This document shows, in pieces, positions 14,015 to 19,231 of a stretch of DNA of 19,231 bases (positions are counted from its first letter, which is position 1; every line of letters begins with the position of its first letter). The position numbers were made by a program, and so were the translations under genes. The notes under the pieces are model-generated. The model searched no databases. It had not been told where the DNA came from and was given only the letters and a program-made list of their open reading frames with translations. Source of the stretch: an uncultured Gemmataceae bacterium (GTDB taxonomy: Bacteria > Planctomycetota > Planctomycetia > Gemmatales > Gemmataceae); the NCBI GenBank assembly GCA_937922175.1, contig CAKZUU010000027.1, forward strand, positions 1 to 19,231, given 5' to 3'.

Positions 14015-15118
14015 ATGATGAACGCCACCAACGCCCTTGACCCGCGGCCGCTGCCTCCGCGGTTTGATTCGCCTTTGCATTTTGGCTCGGTCAGGTTGGC
14101 AAGCCGTTTCAATCTCGCCCCTTTGGCAGGTTTCACGAACGTGGCCCTTCGGCGAACGATTCGTGAATTGGGTGGTCTGGGGCTAGCCACCACCGATCTG
14201 GTCAATGCTCGTGCGATTCTCGAGGGCAAGTCCAAAACGATGGAGTTGCTGGCGACTCGCCCCGACGACCAGCCGTTGGCGGTACAGATTTTTGGCTCCA
14301 ACGCGGATGAGATGGTCTCGGCCGCCCAATGGTTGCAAGACCGGGGTGTCCCGATTGTGGACATCAACATGGGCTGCCCCGTGCGCAAGGTCGTCCGCAC
14401 AGGAGGCGGGTCGGCCCTGATGTGCGATCCGGCGGGGACAGTCAAATTACTGGAGCGTGTGGTCCGAGCCGTCGTCATTCCGATCACCGTCAAGATGAGG
14501 TTGGGATGGGATGACGAGAATGTGACGGCCCCTTTTTTTGCTCGGCTCTTTGAAGAGGTTGGCGTGGCAGCCATCACGATTCATGGCCGAACCCGGGAAC
14601 AAGGATTCAGCGGAAAAGTGAACTTGGAGGGAATTCGTCGCGTGGTCGAAGCGGTGCGGTCCATCCCTGTCGTCGGCAATGGCGATGTGAAGAGCGTGGC
14701 CGATGCGGCGGCGATGTTTCAAAAGACCGGATGTCACGCCATTGCCGTGGGCCGAGGAGCTTTGGCCAACCCCTGGATCTTCCGGCAACTGGACTCTTGG
14801 CTCAACACCGGTGATCCGGGAGTTCGGGCGAGTTGGAACGAGCGACTCGATTTCATGGAACGACATTTCCGGCGGTTGGTGGAATGGCGTGGAGAACATT
14901 TCGGATGTTTGCAGTTCCGTCGTGTCGCCACCTGGTACGCCAGGTCGCTGCGCACCGGTAAAGCCATCCAGCAACGCCTGGTGCTCGTGTCCAGCCCGGC
15001 GATGTTCGACGAAATCGTCGAGGAAATTCGACAGCGTGGGGAACCCGCGGATTGGTCCGAACGCGATCTTTCGGAGTATCACGTCGCTGTGCCGTCGGGT
15101 CCCATGTCTCACTGGTAA
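14015..15118 (+). CDS. dus: tRNA-dihydrouridine synthase, DusB-like
   Basis: Dus enzymes reduce uridine in tRNA D-loops with FMN and NADPH. The 367-residue product has the TIM-barrel core: NLAPLAGFTNVALR (33-46) for FMN, QPLAVQIFGSN (86-96), the catalytic Cys121 in DINMGCPVRKVVRTGGGS (117-133), VKMRLGW (159-165), ITIHGRTREQGFSG (187-200), and the phosphate-binding VVGNGDV and AVGRGALANPWIF (244-256). The C-terminal helical domain, from about 275, with RVATWYARSLRTGKAIQQRL, is DusB-like. The start is uncertain: ATG 14015 or ATG 14018, directly after a TATAAT box. A longer frame from TTG 13967 is unlikely. It is divergent from the efflux-protein gene. The next gene, a metallophosphoesterase, starts 62 bases downstream and is probably in the same transcript. 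Confidence 0.95.
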   Translation: MMNATNALDPRPLPPRFDSPLHFGSVRLASRFNLAPLAGFTNVALRRTIRELGGLGLATTDLVNARAILEGKSKTMELLATRPDDQPLAVQIFGSNADEMVSAAQWLQDRGVPIVDINMGCPVRKVVRTGGGSALMCDPAGTVKLLERVVRAVVIPITVKMRLGWDDENVTAPFFARLFEEVGVAAITIHGRTREQGFSGKVNLEGIRRVVEAVRSIPVVGNGDVKSVADAAAMFQKTGCHAIAVGRGALANPWIFRQLDSWLNTGDPGVRASWNERLDFMERHFRRLVEWRGEHFGCLQFRRVATWYARSLRTGKAIQQRLVLVSSPAMFDEIVEEIRQRGEPADWSERDLSEYHVAVPSGPMSHW

Positions 15119-15180
15119 AAAAGACACCGGCGGCACCCACGAGCGATCCATGACCATCCCTCACCGCGTCCGACGACATC

Positions 15181-16047
15181 ATGCTGACTCTCGCCGTCAC
15201 TGCCGACCTGCATTGGGGCCTCCGCTCGACGGTCGACGAAGCCACGAGACAACTTGTCGACGATTTGCGTCGGCGCCCTCCCGATGTCTTGATCCTGGCG
15301 GGCGACCTCGGGGCCGGAGAGGATTTTCCCCGCTGCTTGCAATTATTTGAGCACATCCCAGGTCAAAAAGCCTTCGTCCCGGGCAATCACGACATTTGGG
15401 TGACTCTCGACGACGAGCGTGGTGACTCCTGGTCGGTTTACCAAGAGTGGCTGCCCCGAGTCGGGGGCGCTCACGGGTTCCACTATCTGGATCACGCTCC
15501 GTTGATCTTGCCCCAGCATCATCTCGCCATTGTGGGAAATATGAACTGGTACGATGGAACTTGGGTCGATCTGGCCAGGTGGGAACCTCCTGATGATTTT
15601 CACGAGCGGCTCCGCGACATGCGCTTCAGCCGCGGCCGCCATAACGATGCGCGATTTGTGCGTTGGCATTTGACCCATGAGCAGTTTACCCAATACGCCA
15701 TTACCACTCTCGAATCGCACATTGAAACCGCATTACGGCAAGTGTCGCACCTCGTGGTCGTCACACATCACCCCGCCTTCCGCGAGTTGAATTTTCCCAA
15801 CGACGGTCCCATCACGCTCGACGGGATGTTGTGGCAAGCCTTCTCGGGCAATCGTTCACTCGAACGGCTCCTGGAGCGTTTCGCCGACCGGATCGTTGTG
15901 GTGTTCAGCGGCCACACGCATCGAGCGCGTCAAGGCCGACTCGGCGCCATCGAGGGGTACAACATCGGCGGCGACTATCTTTGGAAAAGACTGTTGCGTT
16001 TCACCTGGCCTGAGCAGCGAATCGAGGCGAGTGAGTTCCACCCCTGA
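15181..16047 (+). CDS. Calcineurin-like metallophosphoesterase
   Basis: The 288-residue protein has the full metallophosphoesterase motif set: D9xH11 in TADLHWG, GD42 in ILAGDLGAGED, GNH70D71 in FVPGNHDIW, His196/197 in VVVTHHPAF and GHTH (244-247). These residues bind two metal ions. The family covers phosphodiesterases and phosphoprotein or nucleotide phosphatases, and nothing in the sequence picks the substrate. An insertion at about 125-165 (WYDGTWVDLARW and the following His/Arg-rich stretch) is specific to this subgroup. It lacks a signal peptide or membrane segment, so it is cytoplasmic. No ribosome site is seen before ATG 15181. It probably belongs to the dus transcript, and its stop is 21 bases from the convergent epimerase stop. 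Confidence 0.9.
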   Translation: MLTLAVTADLHWGLRSTVDEATRQLVDDLRRRPPDVLILAGDLGAGEDFPRCLQLFEHIPGQKAFVPGNHDIWVTLDDERGDSWSVYQEWLPRVGGAHGFHYLDHAPLILPQHHLAIVGNMNWYDGTWVDLARWEPPDDFHERLRDMRFSRGRHNDARFVRWHLTHEQFTQYAITTLESHIETALRQVSHLVVVTHHPAFRELNFPNDGPITLDGMLWQAFSGNRSLERLLERFADRIVVVFSGHTHRARQGRLGAIEGYNIGGDYLWKRLLRFTWPEQRIEASEFHP

Positions 16048-16056
16048 TCCTATCTT

Positions 16057-16082
16057 GCCCGGATCGAGTCAATTACCCGGGC
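16057..16082. terminator. Inverted repeat at a convergent gene junction, possible bidirectional terminator
   Basis: GCCCGG (16057-16062) and CCGGGC (16077-16082) can form a six-base GC stem with a 14-base loop. It sits between the stop codons of the metallophosphoesterase and the epimerase, the latter stop lying in the loop. No T-run follows on either strand, so it is not a classical intrinsic terminator. Confidence 0.3.
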
Positions 16083-17031
16083 GGACAGTTGCCGACGTGC
16101 TCGAAAGATACCACTCGACCGTGCGTTTCAGCCCATCGAGAAACGAGACCTGCGGTTCATAGCCGAGTTCTTCTCGAGTGCGTGAAATGTCGGCTTGAGA
16201 GAAGCGCACATCGCCAGGCCGGGGGGGACCGAAGTTGGGTTGGACGCGGGTGCCTAACAGCGAATTGAGCGCGTCGATCAACTGGAGAACGCTGACACTC
16301 TGACCGGTCCCCACGTTGTAGACTCGACCGGAGACGTGAGGCGGAGCAGCGGCGGCTCGGAGCAAGGCGTGGATGGCATTGGCCACATACGTGAAGTCGC
16401 GAGATTGCTTGCCGTCGCCATGAACCGTCGGTGGTCGCCCTTGCGTCATGGCCGCAACAAACAACGCAATTACTCCCGAGTAGGGGCTATCCGATCGCTG
16501 CCGTGGTCCGAAGATGTTGAAAAACCTCAGCCGCACCGTCTCCAGGCCATAGGTGGCGGTAAACGCTTCGCAATACAATTCACCGGCGAGCTTGGCCGCT
16601 GCATAAGGCGACAAAGCTTTGGTCGGAGTCTCCTCCGTTTGACCATTCTTCCCAGTCGCTCCGCCATATGCGCTGGAACTTGCTGCGTAAACGACCCGCT
16701 TGACTCCGCACCGTCGGGCAGCGTCCAGGACGTGCAATGTTCCCGTGGTGCAAGCCGCGTGCGAGACCAGCGGTGTCTCAACACTTCGCGCCACCGACGC
16801 CAGTGCCCCTAAATGGAAGATCGTCTGGACACCTTCGACCGCCCGGCGGACGTCGTCGGCTTCCGTCAGACTTCCCTCGATCAATTCGATGGGCCGGTCC
16901 GCAAGGTTTTCACGTCGACCGGTGCTGAAATCGTCCAGTACACGCACCGATCGACCTTCTTCGATCAGGGCATCGACAAGATGCGAACCGATGAATCCAG
17001 CACCACCGGTTACGAGCACCAAGTCCGACAT
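16069..17031 (-). CDS. NAD-dependent nucleotide-sugar epimerase/dehydratase (extended SDR)
   Basis: The 320-residue product has the extended SDR signature: the NAD motif VTGGAGFIGSHL (7-18), VLDDFSTGRRENL (31-43), FHLGALASV (72-80), the catalytic Ser119/Ser120 in YAASSSAYG (115-123) and Tyr143-Lys147 in SPYAAAKLAGE. The C-terminal sugar-binding part has RFFNIFGPRQ, then DFTYV (dinucleotide- or sugar-contacting) and PRPGDVRFSQAD. The type matches UDP-glucose or UDP-GlcNAc 4-epimerases, with the PGDV motif typical of the UDP-GlcNAc (WbpP/Gne-like) group; dehydratases are alternatives. It supplies sugars for cell-surface glycans. ATG 17031 follows AAGGTG by nine bases. It lies 113 bases downstream of ppdK on the same strand, so a shared transcript is possible but not clear. 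Confidence 0.9.
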   Translation of the reverse strand: MSDLVLVTGGAGFIGSHLVDALIEEGRSVRVLDDFSTGRRENLADRPIELIEGSLTEADDVRRAVEGVQTIFHLGALASVARSVETPLVSHAACTTGTLHVLDAARRCGVKRVVYAASSSAYGGATGKNGQTEETPTKALSPYAAAKLAGELYCEAFTATYGLETVRLRFFNIFGPRQRSDSPYSGVIALFVAAMTQGRPPTVHGDGKQSRDFTYVANAIHALLRAAAAPPHVSGRVYNVGTGQSVSVLQLIDALNSLLGTRVQPNFGPPRPGDVRFSQADISRTREELGYEPQVSFLDGLKRTVEWYLSSTSATVRPGN

Positions 17032-17125
17032 GAACCGATCACCTTCCCTCTCTCGCCGATGTAGCACGAGGAAAATCACCAAACGGCCACGCCCAAACTT
17101 CCACAGGCGGCTCCACGCCTGATAG

Positions 17126-17140
17126 CCCACCCCTCGTGGG
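17126..17140 (-). terminator. Short hairpin just after ppdK, weak terminator candidate
   Basis: On the minus strand CCCAC-GAGGG-GTGGG forms a five-base GC stem, four bases beyond the ppdK stop. There is no following T-run, so it may only stabilise the 3' end or mean nothing. Confidence 0.2.
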
Positions 17141-17144
17141 AGCG

Positions 17145-19231
17145 TTACTTTTTACGGGCATCCAAAGCTGCCTGCGCCGCCGCCAGGCGGGCAATGGGAA
17201 CACGGAAGGGCGAACAACTGACGTAATTGAGTCCGATTTTGTAACAGAATTTGACGCTGTCCGGGTCACCGCCGTGTTCGCCGCAAATCCCCACTTTTAA
17301 GTCGGGTCGCGAGTGACGGCCCTTTTCCACACCGATTCGCATGAGTCCGCCGATGCCATCGAAGTCGATCACCTGGAAGGGATCGCGGGGAAGGATTTCG
17401 GGTTGAGGCACTTCTTCGCCCCTCTCGTTCCGAATCTTGGGCGGGTCCATGTAAAACTTGATGAAGCTCCCGTAATCGTCGCGACTCATCCCAAGGCCTG
17501 TCTGGGTCAAGTCGTTGGTGCCGAAACTGAAAAACTCCGCCTCTTTGGCGATCTGATCAGCCACGATGCATGCTCGGGGCAACTCGATCATCGTGCCGAT
17601 CAAATATTTCACCCGTCGCCCCTTTTCCGCGAAGACTTTCTCGGCTGTTTCTCGAACGACCCGGGCCTGAGCCTTCAGTTCGCTCAAGAACGCCACAAGC
17701 GGGATCATGATCTCAGGTTGGACATCGATCCCCTCCGCCGCCACGTTGCAAGCGGCCTCGAAGATCGCACGTGCCTGCATTTCGGTAATCTCGGGGAAGA
17801 CGATCCCCAGCCGGCAGCCGCGGAAACCCAACATCGGGTTGAACTCGTGCAGCGATTTGACCCGCTCGGCGATGACCTGCACTGGCACGCCCATTTCCTT
17901 CGCGACTTCGGCCTGACCGGGTCCATCATGGGGTAAGAACTCGTGCAGAGGCGGATCCAACGTGCGAATCGTCACCGGATGACCCTTCATCGCACGGAAC
18001 AGCCCTTCAAAGTCGGCTCGCTGATACGGCAGCAGCTTCGCCAACGCCTTGCGCCGATCCGCCTCGGTTTGCGCGAGGATCATTTCGCGCATCTCGCGGA
18101 TATGGTCGAAAAACATGTGCTCCGTTCGACAAAGACCAATCCCTTCAGCGCCGAATGCCAAGGCTTGTTCGGCCTGATCGGGCTTGTCCGCGTTGGTGCG
18201 AATCCGGAAGTCGCCGCGTGCCTTGTCCGCCCAACTCATCAACTTGGCGTACTGCTGATACACTTTCGAGTCCGACGGTCGAAGCGACTTCTGAATCAGA
18301 ACTTGCACGACTTCGCTCGGTTTGGTCGCGACTTGCCCGAGCATGACTTCGCCGGTGAAGCCATCCAAACTGATGGAATCCCCGTCTTTGAGCACGATCT
18401 CGCCGACCGTCACGGTCCGCTTGTCGTAGTCGATTTGCAGGGCGGAGCAACCCACGACGCAGACTTTGCCCATCTGGCGACTCACCAGAGCGGCATGGGA
18501 AGAAGCGCCGCCGAACGCCGTCAAGATCCCGTCCGCCGCCTGCATCCCCCGAATGTCTTCGGGGCTCGTCTCGCGTCGCACGAGGATGACTCCCTTGCCA
18601 TTTTTCCGGACATCTTCCTCGGCCTCGTCGGCGAAGAACTTGATCCGACCGCTGGCTGCTCCGGGACCGGCATTGATCCCTTTGGCGATCACTTTGGCAT
18701 GGCGCTTCGCCTCGGGATCAAAAATCGGCTGCAACAATTGGTTCAGGTCGTCCGGCGGAATTCGGCCAACGCTCAGTGCCTCCTCTTCGGTAATCAAACC
18801 CTCGTCCACCATGTCCACGGCGAAACGCACAGCCGCAAAACCCGTTCGCTTGCCGTTTCGGGTTTGCAGCATCCAAAGTTTGCCTTTCTGGATTGTGAAC
18901 TCGATGTCCTGCACATCGCGATAATGCCGCTCGAGGATTCGCCGAACCTCTTCCAACTGGGCGTAAACCTCCGGCATCTCTCTCTGTAATTCGGCAATCT
19001 TTTTCGGCGTGCGGATCCCTGCCACCACGTCTTCACCTTGCGCGTTGAGCAGGTATTCGCCGTAAAAGACGTTCTCGCCCGTGGCGGGGTCGCGCGTGAA
19101 GGCGACACCCGTCCCCGAGTCATCCCCCATATTCCCAAAGACCATCGAACAGATGTTTGCCGCTGTCCCCCAATCGTGCGGGTAACCGTACTGCCGACGA
19201 TAGTCGATCGCGCGATTGTTGTTCCACGAAC
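17145..19231 (-). CDS. ppdK: Pyruvate, phosphate dikinase, N-terminus cut by window edge
   Basis: PPDK interconverts pyruvate, ATP and phosphate with PEP, AMP and pyrophosphate. The 694 visible codons run from the right edge to TAA at 17145; by the position of the catalytic His, about 210 N-terminal residues (part of the ATP-grasp domain) are missing. The first visible residues SWNNNRAIDYRR and DWGTAANICSMVFGNMGDDSGTG are typical of PPDK. The phosphohistidine domain has TAFGGASSHAALVSRQMG; the catalytic histidine is residue 245 of the visible part. The C-terminal PEP/pyruvate TIM barrel follows, with GIGLCRTEHMF, LGFRGCRLGI, SFGTNDLTQ and the catalytic Cys in GICGEHGGDP. Most PPDKs read GGMTSHAA, and plant PPDK is regulated at that Thr; here the position is Ser. 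The protein is cytoplasmic. It may serve gluconeogenesis or pyrophosphate-linked glycolysis. Confidence 0.97.
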   Translation of the reverse strand, partial: SWNNNRAIDYRRQYGYPHDWGTAANICSMVFGNMGDDSGTGVAFTRDPATGENVFYGEYLLNAQGEDVVAGIRTPKKIAELQREMPEVYAQLEEVRRILERHYRDVQDIEFTIQKGKLWMLQTRNGKRTGFAAVRFAVDMVDEGLITEEEALSVGRIPPDDLNQLLQPIFDPEAKRHAKVIAKGINAGPGAASGRIKFFADEAEEDVRKNGKGVILVRRETSPEDIRGMQAADGILTAFGGASSHAALVSRQMGKVCVVGCSALQIDYDKRTVTVGEIVLKDGDSISLDGFTGEVMLGQVATKPSEVVQVLIQKSLRPSDSKVYQQYAKLMSWADKARGDFRIRTNADKPDQAEQALAFGAEGIGLCRTEHMFFDHIREMREMILAQTEADRRKALAKLLPYQRADFEGLFRAMKGHPVTIRTLDPPLHEFLPHDGPGQAEVAKEMGVPVQVIAERVKSLHEFNPMLGFRGCRLGIVFPEITEMQARAIFEAACNVAAEGIDVQPEIMIPLVAFLSELKAQARVVRETAEKVFAEKGRRVKYLIGTMIELPRACIVADQIAKEAEFFSFGTNDLTQTGLGMSRDDYGSFIKFYMDPPKIRNERGEEVPQPEILPRDPFQVIDFDGIGGLMRIGVEKGRHSRPDLKVGICGEHGGDPDSVKFCYKIGLNYVSCSPFRVPIARLAAAQAALDARKK

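Noticed and set aside
17943..18989. A 348-codon open frame on the plus strand
   Set aside because: It is antisense to ppdK, whose protein is strongly conserved; the frame's product has no motif and many His/Arg residues typical of shadow frames.
1..19231. Search for CRISPR arrays, tRNA or rRNA genes, transposases, integrases and attachment sites
   Set aside because: No regularly spaced repeats, tRNA-like cloverleaf boxes or mobile-element protein motifs were seen; nearly all sequence is explained by the genes listed.

Overview
The window looks like a chromosomal segment of a planctomycete (Planctomycetota, perhaps Gemmatales-like). This rests on several conserved but poorly characterised proteins of planctomycete type, a moderately high GC content, frequent weak or absent Shine-Dalgarno sites, and the mix of MocA-type oxidoreductases and sugar epimerases. 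It is an inference, because no rRNA or other phylogenetic marker is present. Seventeen protein genes cover almost the whole window. I see no tRNA, rRNA, CRISPR array, insertion sequence, integrase or phage gene, and no gene-free stretch longer than about 240 bases.

Layout. 1-2954 (minus): a secreted, TPR-containing protein with a peptidase-MA-like C-terminus, cut by the left edge, and upstream of it a PAS-GAF-receiver signalling protein with a strong sigma70-like promoter. 3188-5473 (plus): a compact four-gene cluster encoding a small conserved protein of unknown function, a class I methyltransferase, an orphan MlaE-type permease and ClpS. 5605-6459 (plus): a TIM-barrel ketose 3-epimerase-like protein. 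6490-8346 (minus): a tightly packed operon of a DUF2752 membrane protein, a lipoprotein and a left-handed beta-helix acyltransferase, the last two overlapping by GTGA. 8456-11400 (plus): ispH, a Gfo/Idh/MocA oxidoreductase and a C-tail-anchored protein that starts on the oxidoreductase stop codon. 11354-13886 (minus): a secreted esterase and an outer-membrane efflux protein; the esterase 3' end overlaps the opposing gene by 47 bases. 14015-16047 (plus): a tRNA-dihydrouridine synthase and a metallophosphoesterase. 16069-19231 (minus): a nucleotide-sugar epimerase and pyruvate phosphate dikinase, the latter cut by the right edge.

Most genes are housekeeping or envelope genes: isoprenoid precursor synthesis (IspH), tRNA modification (Dus), PEP/pyruvate interconversion (PPDK), N-degron proteolysis (ClpS), envelope sugar and acyl chemistry (epimerase, acyltransferase), and transport (MlaE-like permease, efflux porin). 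I found no convincing new defence or mobile system. The points most worth a second look are two proteins in which a catalytic histidine seems to have become arginine (the peptidase-MA-like protein and the HisKA-like region of the signalling protein), the uncharacterised four-gene cluster ending in clpS, the DUF2752-lipoprotein-acyltransferase operon, the oxidoreductase/tail-anchored pair, and a possible leaderless dus transcript.
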